From Plantago elongata (lineage: Eukaryota; Streptophyta; Magnoliopsida; Lamiales; Plantaginaceae), in assembly GCA_036897095.1 (NCBI GenBank), contig JAYMSP010000118.1, positions 1 through 64,000 on the forward strand: 64,000 nucleotides of DNA, written 5' to 3'. Positions within the stretch are counted from its first letter, which is position 1, and each line of letters begins with the position of its first letter. The notes below the pieces were generated by a model, which was given only the letters and a program-made list of their open reading frames with translations, was not told the DNA's origin and did no database searches. Position numbers and translations under genes: made by a program. This document shows, piece after piece, positions 27,400 through 39,110 of the stretch.

Positions 27400-28557
27400 C
27401 TATGTTTTAAAAACCGGACCGTTTATGAGCCGTTTGAACCGGTATGACGTCATATATAATATTATAAATATTTTATATACATATATACACACAAAATTTT
27501 TCATAATTATAGATAAACATTACAAAAATTCCTAAAAATGACAATAATTTAAGAGTTGAAATTTCAAATCGTCATAAAAATATCAACAAGTCATCCACAT
27601 TACAATCCAGATAGAGTAACAGGGCTGGACATCAGACATAAATACCGGGTACATAATCAGCTACTAGTAGTTAATTAATCAACTTATCACCTTTGAGTTA
27701 AATGGAATCCAAGTTGACTAGTTAAGCAAAATCATATTACCATATGTATAGTGGTAGATACGAGGCTCACACGACTTGTCCACTGTAAAGTTGTGGTTAC
27801 TAAAATTTGTGAATAATAATGCTGCTACGATTCAAGAACTTGAAAGCCAAGATTTTTCCTCATTTGTGGTGAAGAAGAAGAAGAATAAGTTTCCTTTTGT
27901 TTTTCTGCAACAAAATTGTTCCTTCCATTCCATCAATGGCGTTGTCTGCAACTCTCCATGTTCCATCACCATTTTTCCGCCATTCCTCCAAACCAGCACC
28001 AAGACTCTTCTTTTACCCCAAAAACATTCACTTCTCCAAAACCCCAACCACCCCTTTTTCAGTCAAAGCTTCTACTGCAACATCACCAATTGCCTACTCC
28101 AACCTCTCCCTCTCAAACCCCTCTTGGAAATGGCAATTCGAGGGCAATTCCTTGAATATCCACTTGGAAAAGCTCGACCAAAATGTCCCCTTGAATATCC
28201 AATTCAATGAAGATGAAGAACAACGACGCCGATGCCATCGTCAGTCGCCACCCACTCGCCGCCAACAACGAATTCGAAGAGAAACGAAGAAAACGGGAGA
28301 AGAACGAAGACGAAGAAGAAAACCGATTAGATTAGGGCTGTTTCTCTCATTCTACATTTCAGGCCTTCAAATTTATTTATTTTTGAAATTGGCTCGAGCC
28401 GGCGGTTTGCCGGTTCTCGGTTCGCTGGGTCAATCCGGCTTTCCGCCAGCTCGAGCAGTTTTTTAGGATCCGGTTTTTTGGCGGTTTTCGATGCTATAGC
28501 AGGCCGTTTCCTAGCGGTTTCCCGGCCGGACGGCCCGATCCGGTTTTCAAAACATAG
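27400..28557. mobile_element. Non-autonomous hAT-like DNA transposon nested in the copia element
   Basis: Terminal inverted repeats start CTATGTTTTAAAAACCGG on the left and CTATGTTTTGAAAACCGG on the right (reverse complement). Perfect 8-bp target-site duplications GTTACAAG lie outside them (27392-27399 and 28558-28565). Eight-base duplications are the hAT signature. Subterminal regions are rich in CCGG/CGGTTT motifs, especially 28385-28550, as expected of transposase-binding repeats. No transposase is encoded; the middle carries a gene-like fragment (separate entry). It splits the host element between protease and integrase, so it is younger than the copia insertion. Confidence 0.85.
27936..28200 (+). 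pseudogene. Captured 5' fragment of a plastid-protein gene inside the hAT-like element
   Basis: From the ATG at 27936 the frame begins MALSATLHVPSPFFRHSS, rich in Ser, Pro and basic residues and poor in acids, a typical chloroplast transit peptide. It runs through PFSVKASTA (a plausible cleavage region) to a segment with SWKWQFEGNSLNIH. That last part resembles the start of plant chloroplast alpha/beta hydrolases, but the match is from memory and weak. After about residue 90 the frame turns into Arg-rich low-complexity sequence unlike a real protein. I infer a gene 5' end picked up by the transposon (Pack-type); the parent gene is not in the window. Confidence 0.55.
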
Positions 28558-31457
28558 GTTACAAGCTCAATGCCCTAGTTTACTACTTTTGTTGTTGAGA
28601 GTTCTTCACCAGATACATCTGCCTTGTGGCATCTCAGACTAGGTCATACTCCTATAGCTTAAATGTTTTCTATTCCAGAATTGAAGATCAAACATTGTAA
28701 TAAAGCTACTTTTCAAGCTTGTGACATATGTCATTGCAGTGTTTCCTCTAATGTTTTCGATCTTATACATGTTGATATTTGGGGTCCTTTTCACACTACA
28801 TCTTATTCAGGACACATATATATTTTTAACTATAGTTGATGATAAGTCGAGATGTACTTGGTTATATCTTATGAAAACTAAATCTGAAACAAAAATCCAT
28901 TTACTTCATTTTTATAATCTAGTGTTGAGTCAATATGGCAGCAAAATCAGAAGCATTAGGTCCGATAATGGTCCTGAGTTCCATCAATTAGATTTATACT
29001 CTTCACTAGGTATTTTACACCAAAATCTTGTGTGGAAACACCACAGTAAAATGGAAGAGTGGAGAGGAAACATCAGCATCTCCTGCATATGGCAAGGGCT
29101 TTCATGTTTCAATCTAATGTACCTTTAATATACTAGACTGATTGTGTTATGAATGCATGTCATGTTATTAATAGACTACCCAATGAAGTTCTTTCTGGGA
29201 AAAGTCCATGTGAGATTCTTTATAAAAGCAAGCCTGATTATTCATACATGAGGATTTTTGGTACTCTTTGTTATGCATCTACATTGACAGCTCACAAAAT
29301 CAAATTTGATGCCAGAGCAGTCAAGTGTGTTTTACTGGGATATCCAGTGGGATACAAAGGTTATAAGTTGCTTAATCTCAGCACTAATTAGGTATTTATT
29401 TCCAAAAATGCTGAGTTTGTTGAAGGTAAATTTCCTTTTCAGAAAAGTCAGTCATATACTCACATGTTTACACTTGTAAATGCTGAAATGCTTGACATTG
29501 GTAACAATATTGGCATGCATAACAATAGTGAACATTCTAATATTATTTTTGCTTCTGAATCACATGATGTGTTATATACTGTTGAATTTGCATAAATTAA
29601 TTTTTTAAATAATTTCTCTAATAATCATGATTCAGATAATTCTATTCTTATACCTGAACAAGATAATCATGTTATACATGATAATATGCACAGGTTGACC
29701 AACACAATGATCCAGATGATGGTTTAAGGAGATCAAACAAATTAGAACTGTTTCTTCTCATCTTGGTGTTTATGACTATATTTTACCTCCATCACTTGAT
29801 CATAATGCTAATTGTGTGCATCTTTCTCAAGTGAAATATCCTATATTTGCCTACTTATCTACTGACATACTTTCTACCACTCACAAGTGTTTTGATGTCT
29901 CAATCACTATTGTCCCTGATCCTAAGACATACAAACATGCTGCTAACCATCCTGAATAGGTAGAAGCAATGCAAAGTGAACTTGATGCACTGGAAAGAAC
30001 AAAGACATGGCAACTAGTTGAACTCCCACAAGGAAAACATTGCATAGGCTGTAAGTGGGTTTTTTAAGTAAAATTCAAAGCTGATGGATAATTGAAAGTT
30101 ATAAGGCAAGATTAGTAGCTAAAGGCTACACACAGGAGAATGGAATTGACTATTTTGATACATTCTCATATGTGGTTAAGTTGACCACTGTGAGGTGTTT
30201 ATTGGTCATAGCAGTTGCAAATAATTGGTTTCTTCATCGGCTAGATGTTAATACTGCTTTCTTTCTTGGTGACTTGGATGAAGAGGTGTACATGAAACCA
30301 CCTCCAGGTTACATTAAAGATCAATGAACTAAAGTTTGTAAGTAGGTGAAAAGTCTTTATGAATTAAAACAAGCTAGTAGGCAATGGTTCTTTAAATTGC
30401 AGAGTTCTCTTATTACCTTGGGTTATGTACAATCTACTGCAGATACATCTATATTCAATAAATCAGTTAATTATAACTTCACTGCACTTCTTGTATATGT
30501 AAATGATATTATACTTGCAGGAAATGATATGGGTGAGATTTCTTCTGTCAAGTTGGCTCTTGATTCACAGTTTACAATGAAGGATCTTGGAGAGTTAAAG
30601 TATATTTTAGGATTGGAGATAGCAAGAACATATGCAGGAATAAATATTTGTCAACGCAAATATGTACTTGATTTACTCAAAGACACATGATACCTTGCAT
30701 CTAAACCATCTTTCACCCCAATGGATGCCAAAACAAAGCTTGTCAAAGATGATAATGATTTATTATCTGACCCATAAGTGTTTAGAAGATTAGTGGCAAA
30801 ATGATTTATCTCAATATTACAAGGCATGGCTTGTCTTATACATTGCAGGTACTGAGCCAATATATGAGTTGCCCTACAAACCGACACCTTGAAGCTGCTC
30901 ATCATGTTCTCATATACCTCAAACAATCTCCTGGCCAAGGTATTTTATACTCGTCAACCAACAATTTTAAACTCAAAGGCTTCTCAGACAGTGACTGGGC
31001 ATCTTGCTCAGACACCAGGCGCAGTTGTTCAGGACATGCCATCTTTCTTGGAGATTCACTTATATCCTGGCAATTTAAAAGGCAAACTACAGTCAGCAGA
31101 TCAAGCGCATAAGCTGAATACCGTGCCATTGTTGTAGCCACTTGTGAGGTTCAATGGTTAAAATTCTTACTGAATGACTTCAAAGTTCCTCAGCATGAAC
31201 CTATACAACTTTACACTGATAGCCTCTCAGCATATCACTTGGCACACAATCTTGTGCAACACCAACACACTAAACACATCGAAATTGACTGCCATCTCAT
31301 CAGGGATAAAATCTTATAAGGGGTCATTCAACTATTACACATAGGCAATATGAATCAAATTGCAGATATGATGACAAAACCTCTTGGTCTACCTTTGTTT
31401 TCTCACTTTATGCGCAAGTTGAGAATCATGAATATTCATTTCTAGCTTGAGGGGAGC

Positions 31458-31699
31458 TGTGAAGATATGCAAGTGAGAGAACCAAAGAATAAAGAAGAAG
31501 AGAAGACGCCAATATGATTCGAACACTTGACCTCTTATGTTTTGCACTTATACCTTACGCATTATTACTTGTATATTTCGGTAGAAATCAGTTAGACTAG
31601 ACAACTCTATATATTGAGCTTCTCTCTATACATTACTTACTTTTCCAGTTCATTTTGATTGATTCAATACAAAATATACTACAAATTCTGTAGTTAACA
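31458..31699 (+). repeat. 3' LTR of the copia element
   Basis: Right copy of the 242-bp LTR, preceded by the polypurine tract. Confidence 0.92.
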
Positions 31700-32480
31700 C
31701 ATGATATGTGACAATGCATATAGTTCATTACAATTTTAATATTTAGAAGTTGTAAGTACGCTCAGGTATGAATGTTATAATAGCGCCAACTATGCGCCTT
31801 TCTGGTTCCGCTTCTGAATTTAATATATAGAAAGAGAAATCTGATAACCACACAATAATCGAGTAGACATGCACGGATAAGATTCAGTTCATGTTGTTCT
31901 TAGGCTTATGTAAGATCTAGTTAGTCAAGGTTTTGGGCATTTTCTGAGGAAACGTATAGAACTATATCCTTTAGCTGACGTCTCTAGAGCAAAAGGTGTT
32001 TTTCCTGGAAATTGAGTTAAAGTTCTTCAAAACCACATATTTAGAGGCTGCTTTTGTAAATTGATGTTCATTGGTCCATCAACTTAGCAGTCATGGTCAA
32101 TATCAATATGTATAATGTCATTGTTGTGTTTGTGTGTAAGCCCCATACTTGTAAGTTGCAAAAGAATAGTATTAAGGTGAACTCCATGTAGCCTAGCCTG
32201 GATTTTGTTGGTGCCTTGGTGGACTAGAAATCTAGAATTGTGGCCATTTATGTTAAACCCTTGCTGGATTTGTTGTGGGACTAGATGATCTGATCTTCTC
32301 TGAATACGGGATCAAAAGACGGTAGAAATCTATGCTACAAAGTATCATATGATCTAATCAGGCCGCCTTTTAACAAAAGCAGAATCCTCTGTTTCAATGT
32401 TAACCAGAAGAACAAAAGTCAGGACTCGGATCCAAAAGGTAAAAACATGGCTCATTTACACTGTACATAAAGCCCTTCCG
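31700..32480. other. Spacer downstream of the copia element
   Basis: No coding sequence or repeat was recognised here. Confidence 0.5.
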
Positions 32481-32760
32481 GAATCATTCCAAAGCATCGA
32501 ACTCATCAGGAAGAACGCACTTCCTCAAGTATAACATGACAATTTCTCTGATGTATGCCTGTAGACGAAACAGAAGCAGAATTTCAGTTTGTTTCCCACT
32601 AGCAACTAATGGATGTCACATGAACACCCACCGGGAGATGGACTGCAAATATGTTGATAATCTGTCTGATGGCTGATCCCCGAACAGCCATGCTTAGTGT
32701 AAGGTCTGTTATGTTGTCGAATTCAGCTTGTAGATTCGAGGATGAACATGGTGCGCATCA
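32481..32760 (-). pseudogene. Two orphan exon-like segments of an unrecognised protein
   Basis: On the minus strand, about 32740 down to 32632 reads SSNLQAEFDNITDLTL then SMAVRGSAIRQIINIFAVHL, followed by a GTGGGT donor-like site. After a short gap, a CTACAG acceptor is followed by AYIREIVMLYLRKCVLPDEF and DALE then stop (near 32562-32486). The segments look like the last two exons of a real gene. No start or upstream exons are visible, and the OVATE gene lies about 350 bp further upstream on the same strand, so this is probably a 3' gene fragment. I do not recognise the family. Confidence 0.45.
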
Positions 32761-33101
32761 TTATATTACAAATAGCACTTAAATTGATCTTTCTTATGAA
32801 TTTCACAAAGTTTCTGGTGTTCCTTCAACATCATATCAATCTGGTTTTAAAATGCACATGTATTATTTGAAATATAAATCATATTCCTATGTATGCTGCA
32901 ATTATTTGGGCATTTCAAGTTCCATTCAAGTATGAAATTCGACAGAGAAATCGTCTATTGAACTATGAGCATAATTGAGCTAATCCTATTCTGGATTTGG
33001 GATTAGGACTTCAAGTTTTGGTTTGAGAAAGATAACCGAATACACTCTCTAGGCAACAGTCGCAAAGAATTATTACCATATGCCAATACCAGTGAGACTT
33101 A

Positions 33102-33578
33102 TTACATCTTAGAGTACAAGAACAAATCACTACACACATCATGAAACACCTCAAGTATAACTCCTCTACACTCCTCAGAATTCATCTTCACATAGTAATT
33201 CAACAGCCTGCGCAAATCCTTAGCTTCCCGAATCCTGTTCGCAACAATCATATGCTCAATAGACTCTTTAAAATCCTCTCTAGGATCATAAGAGGCCTTC
33301 TCCATCGCCATCATCACGACAAACTTAGTCTCTTCACGCCTCTTCCTTCGTATCATCTCCCCTCTTGCTTCTTGCCTCTCCCTGATCAGCTGATCAAGCC
33401 TTTCTTGCACCATGGCATGTGCTACGCTCGAAATTGTGTGATATCTGTCAGAACTTTCAGCTTCTTCCGAGGAAGACACACTCAGCCTACAGTTACAGCA
33501 TAAGGCCTTGCAAGATGGTTCTCTGGTTTGAGACTTATTCTTTTGCTTCTTGATGACCATTTCTCTTGATCTTTGCAT
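33102..33578 (-). CDS. OFP: OVATE family protein (transcriptional repressor)
   Basis: A single exon of 158 residues. The C-terminal part (about 88-152) is a full OVATE domain: FVVMMAMEKASYDPREDFKE, SIEHMIVANRI, DLRRLLNYYVKMN, GVILEVFHDVCSDLF. A basic N-terminus (KKQKNK) could serve nuclear import, and a Ser-rich stretch (SVSSSEEAESS) follows. The middle helix is Arg/Glu-rich (RERQEARGEMIRRKRREE). OFPs repress transcription, interact with TALE homeodomain and TRM proteins, and affect organ shape. The small size and missing long N-terminus suggest an OFP6-like member. A second Met at residue 7 is an alternative start. Confidence 0.92.
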   Translation of the reverse strand: MQRSREMVIKKQKNKSQTREPSCKALCCNCRLSVSSSEEAESSDRYHTISSVAHAMVQERLDQLIRERQEARGEMIRRKRREETKFVVMMAMEKASYDPREDFKESIEHMIVANRIREAKDLRRLLNYYVKMNSEECRGVILEVFHDVCSDLFLYSKM

Positions 33579-33599
33579 TTTGTGAAGTTTTGAAATAGA

Positions 33600-34389
33600 G
33601 TGTGAGGAGTGAAAACAATTGTATTATTTGTGGGATTCCATTAGACAATGGGATCAAGTTAACAATGATTTTGTCCTGAGGTTAAAGTGTGTAAAAGGTC
33701 AAGTGTGAATGGATTGAGAAGATTGAAATGGATTTGGAGGGAATATTTGAATTGTTTATTTGTATAATGATGGAAGAATGTTACATAGACCTTCCTTTAT
33801 TTTCCTTTTTAGGAGTGCATTAGGTGTCATATCCTTTCTAATGGTGGTTCAAATCTAAAGAAGATAGTTGCTATATATTTTACTTTACAACTTTAGAATT
33901 ACCATTGGTGGGAAAAATAATTCACTACATCACATGTACCATACCAAACTTTAACCCTATACTATCTCATGCTAAACTATATCAACGCCACCTGCATAAC
34001 CCTGCATGGTAGATACATGGATGGAGTATATTTCTAAACACATAATGTTTATGGTTAAATATATAATATTTAAAGTTAAATATATAATGTTTATCTCGTC
34101 GATCTCATTAAATTGATAAACCGCTCTTAATACTTATTACCAAAATTCAAGTCATCAGTGGTCTTGTTCGTTGGAGTGGTTTTCAACACCCTGTATTAGT
34201 TAATTACGCTACACTGATCGAAATGATTGCGGGTGAACATTATCAATCAAGGGGCTTAACTTATTCATATTGTTGTCGTTATTCAAGATCATGATGAAGT
34301 TGGTCTCCATTGTTTGAGACAAAAGCTTATTTTGTTGTATGTCCTGCCCTAATTAATTACCAGCTAGCTGATTGTTTGTTAATCCAAGC
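33600..34389. other. OVATE upstream region
   Basis: Promoter side of the OVATE gene and AT-rich spacer. No other gene was seen. Confidence 0.55.
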
Positions 34390-34479
34390 GTAAACAGGCT
34401 AATAGGAGATGAAAAGAACTTGGTTTAAACACTTTAATGGGTAAAATCCTAAAAATTAGGAAGTGACATAGTCAATTAC

Positions 34480-34600
34480 TAGACCATCTTTGTTATACCG
34501 TCGGAGTGGACTTATTGTCACTCAAATTGAACATTTTGTAAAAAAATTCAATTTCAATTGAAAAGTCCACTCAAAATTTTATACCAAACAGTCCCTTGAT
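34480..34600. mobile_element. Possible degenerate MITE in the duplicated PFP promoter
   Basis: About 120 bp present in this copy but missing from the homologous position near 48025. It ends in ACCAAACAGTCCCTTG, like Tourist termini in this window. The left end is poorly matched, so family and limits are uncertain. Confidence 0.4.
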
Positions 34601-35346
34601 TTTTAAAATGTCACGATTGTTTACTTAATTAAGTTTATATAGGTTTCAAAATGTCTTTCTTCTTTTTGTGGTTTTTGCAGAAAAAACTTTATAGTATTGT
34701 TCAATCATTTATACAGATAAAGTGCCTGAACAATATAACTACATTTGAACATCCAGTAGTAGATTTTCTAGCTAAACGAGCAAATAAACATTTTGTAGGA
34801 GAAAATCTCACTTAAAGTAAAATGATCCTTAAGAGTGGTAATGCAATAGTAGACTTAGTAATAGTCTAGTAGCTGAACATGTAATAGACAAATAGTTTGA
34901 ATTCTCGGTCATCTATGAACTTTTACAATTTGGGACTCGGGATTTGTGCCAAAACTGCCATTGGATGTAATTCGTCCAATTCGTTGTGATCCTTGAAACT
35001 GTATTTCGTGATATTAATATAAACACAATTGTAAAACATCATGTATTACCATACATTTGCTTAATGAATTGAGCTTATCACCACCATCAGCCAATCAGAT
35101 CAATGACAAATGATTGATTCTAATAAATACTATATATAATCAGTGACTCTTATGGTGAGGAATTTTATTTAATGACGTTGGGAACCCACAACTGCTTCAT
35201 TTTTAACGTGCACTTGGTAAATTCATAGCTCATGTACTTAGACTGCAAACAACATAAAACACCGATGAAACTCTCCACCATTTTAGTCGAATGAAAAGTT
35301 TTAATTTGATTTCTTCTCTAAGAAAGCTCAATCAATGAAAAGTTTA

Positions 35347-35505
35347 GGGGCCGTTTGGCATGAAATTTAAATCGGTCCGTTTAATTCGATAAACAGTGAT
35401 TTGGCCTAAAATAGACTTCAGATACCCCCATTGCAATTCTATTCGAAACACAATTTTACCAAAATCCATTTAAATGTTCATTCAAATTCTATACCAATCA
35501 GCCCC
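35347..35505. mobile_element. Tourist-like MITE (PIF/Harbinger), copy 1
   Basis: 159 bp flanked by TTA direct repeats (35344-35346, 35506-35508). The ends GGGGCCGTTTGG and CCAATCAGCCCC are imperfect inverted repeats. A three-base TTA duplication is typical of PIF/Harbinger. It shares an internal block (CAGTGATTTGGCCTAAAATA) with copy 2 at 47445. Confidence 0.85.
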
Positions 35506-37199
35506 TTAGACTTTCGAATATAGAATATTCCCAAATCCCAATCACAATAAACCTTAAAATGTGTTAATTACCATAAACACCCCTACAACGACACACAATC
35601 CCTTACAATCGAAACTCTCGATGACAAATATAACCCTCGAGTCACTCGTGACTCGTCAGTCAACAACAAGCAAGAAAGATCTGAGACTGAGTGATTTTGG
35701 TCACTCCAATCATCAATATAATTCAAGTGAAATTTGAAAAAACACCAAAGGTTTGGTCTAAGACTCTCAACAGAGTAGCTGCTGATACATTTCTAGATAA
35801 CGGTGATGGAAGTTCACCATATATTTTTGTCTCCATTATTTCTGCAGATACAGATACATCTCCTCTAAATGAGGCTGATGCTGAAAAATAAATTGTAGAA
35901 TTTCTGAGTGAATTTAATTCTAAGGCAAAAGATATGAAAGTGGACACAAAAGTACATGAATCTTTTCAAAGAGGCGATGTGTTTGGCTGGACTTTCAAGA
36001 TGCTTGTGATGAAACTTCAACTAATGCCATCCTTGTTAATGGACAAAAGAAAACAGGACGACAATTTAAGTAAATATACTTATACAACAAGGATTGTTGT
36101 GTCATGACATATTATAATTATAATTTTAAAAAATATAATAATAATCACCTTCTAATTAAACCAACATCGTATATTACTTCCAGACTACTACACATTATCT
36201 TCCAGTTACTAGCTACTGTTCCAAGAAGAGAACAAAATTCCGTGTTTATTGATTCAATTTGATTCCAGGCATAACTTCATCCAATCAATTTGATTCAGAG
36301 CACGGTTTCATTCAAGTCTGAGCTCAACTCGTTCCCAGACCAGGTTAGTGGTGGACGTTATTGGGAAATATTAGTGTTAGAATTGCTTTGTTGGTTTACT
36401 GTAGGAATTATTAGAATTATTAGGTTTCTTGGCTTGCTGGCAGTAGTTTACTTAATTTTGATGTGCAGTTTACTGTACATGATGCTTCATTAAAGGATGA
36501 TTATGAGTCAGTAAAATCTCAATTGAGCCGTCTACTGAATGATGAGTCGGGCATTTTACAACTGTTGTCAAACTGTCATCAACTTCTAAGAAAGAACGAA
36601 GAAGCACATGTTATTAGAGCAATAATGCCAATTAACGTATTTGATTGTCTCAGTTAGGACAAATCACATCATAATCGAATAGAATGCTTCATGATTAAAG
36701 ATGGAAGTGCAGTTTAAAAGGAATGCTCAGATAAGTTCAGAAAAAGAGTACATTCAAGTCAAGCTTATATTCAGCAGGCACTAATAAGAATATAAGATAC
36801 TAAAGGAAATGAAAGTAATGTTTCAAGTCCCTCTTTTATGACCATCAGGTCCCTCTAGTTCATATATGTTGCAATGTTATTAAATTGAAGGTGGTTGTGT
36901 AGTGTTTAATAAATAATAAGTGGTCAAAATATTGTACCTTCTCTTTCTGCTTGTAGATCAGATCTATCTTCTTCATATACTCACCAGTCACTTTCTGCCA
37001 ATAAAGAATACGAATGCTAAAGAATGTAACTTTTTGTGGTATTACTATAACTTCATGTACTCATCATGTCACTCGATATTTACAGTTATTTATGGAAGAG
37101 TCTTCGGGCTGCAAGAGTAAAAGTAGAGATTATAGCAAGATAACCCGTGAGTATAAAAGTTTCGTCAATGACAGTGATATTGTATAGAAAGTACTATAG

Positions 37200-39110
37200 G
37201 CCTGTCCTTTAACAACTTTGATGAGGCGGAGCAATTCTCTATTGCCTATGGGAGAGAAATTAGTTTTGACATAAGACTTCAAAATATCAAAGCCAAAACT
37301 AGGTTGTGGGTTTGTCACCGGCAGGGTTTCAAAAGGGAAAGTGATGATTCATCTTGAAAACGAGCAGCAAGAGCTACAATTAGGTGTTGGTGCGAAGCTC
37401 TCATTCGAGTGGAGTATCATCGTAGTACCGGGCGTTATGTAGTGGTTGAGTTTGAATCAAACCACAACCATGAGCTACCAACTGGGGATAATTTACGGCG
37501 TTTACGCTGAAATTGGGATGCGGCCATGTAAAGTGATGGATCTTATTCAGAACTTTTCGGGGGAGATGGGAGGCTGCCCTTTATAAGGAAAGATGCATAC
37601 AACTTGTTTCACAATGAGAAAATGAAATTGATTGAGAGCGGGGATGTTAACATGGCTCTCCACATTCTTGGCGGCATGAAGTTACAGGACCCGTGATTTG
37701 TAGTGAGGCACACCGAGGATTTTGAAGGTGCACTGTCTTCGTTGTTTTGGTGTGATTCACAATCAAAAGCAGAGTATGAAGCATACGATGATGTATTGGT
37801 CTTGGATAGTACATATAATACTAATCAATATCGATTTCCTTAGGTCATTTTCTCAGGTGACAACAATCATGGAAGTAACACAATATTCGGTGCCAGCATA
37901 TTGTGTAGCGAAACAATACCATCATATCGGTGGTTATTTAGAATGTTTGTAGAGGCGATGAATTATAGACTCCCTTGTAGTGTGTTGACAGATCAGGATG
38001 CATCTATATGTGAAGCAGTAGCTCAACAATTTCCCCGTGCACGACACTGATTATGTTCTTGGCACTTGAATTGAAATGCTAAGCAAAGGGTGAACAAGGG
38101 TGATTTTGCATGTCAGTTTGTTTGATTGGCAACATTCAACTGCAGCGTGGAGGAATTTGAGATGCATTTGAACACTCTTATTCATGAATATGGAGTAACT
38201 GATAGTCCATGGGTTATTATCGTCATCTATGAGAAAAGAGATGTGTGGAGTGAGGCCTACTTTCCAGGGGTTTTCTTTGCTAGTATAACTACTACACATC
38301 GTGTAGAGTATCTGAATTCCCAAATGAAATCGAATATTCAGCCAGGTCTTTCAAAAACTGGGTTTATACAAAAATTCCACATGATGTTACAACAAATGTG
38401 AAGTAAATTTATCGAGATTCGAGTTGATGCTGAGGTTAGGAAGCTTGTGGTAAGATCTGATATTGCTCTTGTTGATCTTGAGAGACATGTTGCTGATATA
38501 TGTACTAAAAAGGTGTTAAAAAATATTAGTAAGAATATAACGGAGGAGCAAAGTTTAATCCTTGATAGTACTGACCAACTTGGGGAACATGAGTTCAAAT
38601 TTAGTTTCAGGAAGTATAAGGATATAGATGAGACAAGGCGATGGGTTTACATATTGATACTGAGATTCAATTTTTGAGTGTGACTGCAAGATGTTGCAGA
38701 GTAAGGGCATCCCGTGTCCGCATATTCTTTCATGTTTCAAGTCAATGGGCATCGAGTCATTTCCGGATGGTAGCATACACCGTTGATGGCTACTCTATAC
38801 TGGAAAGAGGTTTAGGATGTCATTCTCGCAGCCCTTAGTTAGGAATGGTGTAGATCACGATAAATTTGGTCATGCATATATGCATTTTGTCAATATATAC
38901 AAATGTTGAAGCAATATGACTCAAAATTGTCTACTTTGAATGAATTGTTGACAAAACTAGCAAATGAGATTGAAGAGAGCAACAAGACACCTGAGGGGGC
39001 ATGCGATGTTAAGAATTCTTATAGCTGTAATGGTTCTGATGCCAAACATGTGTTTCAACAAGTTCTTAAAGACCCTGTAAAAATCAGGTCGACAGGTTCT
39101 ACATGAAATG
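37200..39110 (+). pseudogene. FAR1/FHY3-related MULE transposase, broken
   Basis: In order: a FAR1 DNA-binding region near 37.2-37.5 kb (FDEAEQFSIAYGREISFDI; later EFESNHNHELP, containing the His pair of the FAR1 zinc site); the MULE transposase core near 37.7-38.4 kb (VLVLDSTYNTNQYRFP with first Asp, ASILCSETIPSYRWLF, VLTDQDASICEAVAQQFP with second Asp, then a Glu in VWSEAYFP); and a SWIM zinc motif near 38.68-38.73 kb (C-x-C-x9-C-x-H). Several in-frame stops and frame changes interrupt it, including after VAQQFPRARH and after MMLQQM. The family includes domesticated phytochrome-A signalling factors, but this copy looks like a transposon relic. Confidence 0.85.

Larger units (their letters stand above)
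25454..31699 (+). mobile_element. Ty1/copia LTR retrotransposon, decayed, with nested insertion
   Basis: Two 242-bp LTRs (25454-25695 and 31458-31699) in direct orientation start with TG and end with CA. A primer-binding site resembling initiator tRNA-Met (TGGTATCA) follows the 5' LTR, and a purine tract (GAGGGGAG) precedes the 3' LTR. Recognisable parts in copia order: gag about 25.86-26.98 kb with a CCHC knuckle near 26.72-26.76 kb; protease about 27.05-27.29 kb with an Asp-Thr-Gly site; integrase about 28.6-29.4 kb; reverse transcriptase about 29.95-30.8 kb; RNase H about 30.95-31.35 kb. It is clearly broken, with a dozen or so disruptions plus an inserted DNA element. The LTRs differ at about 20 of 242 sites by eye (about 8%), suggesting insertion several million years ago at usual plant rates. 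No clean target-site duplication was identified. Confidence 0.93.
34390..35825 (+). pseudogene. Duplicated PFP-beta promoter and 5' end, truncated copy
   Basis: This stretch aligns along most of its length with 47940-48910, the promoter, leader and first codons of the intact PFP-beta gene, in the same orientation and at roughly 80-85% identity by eye. Shared blocks include TTTAGTCGAATGAAAAGT, ATAGAATATTCCCAAAT and AAAGATCTGAGACTGAG. It ends with GTAGCTGCTGATACATTTCT, matching the start of the PFP coding sequence, but the ATG is not kept and similarity stops near 35825. It also contains a Tourist MITE absent from the other copy. Confidence 0.85.
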
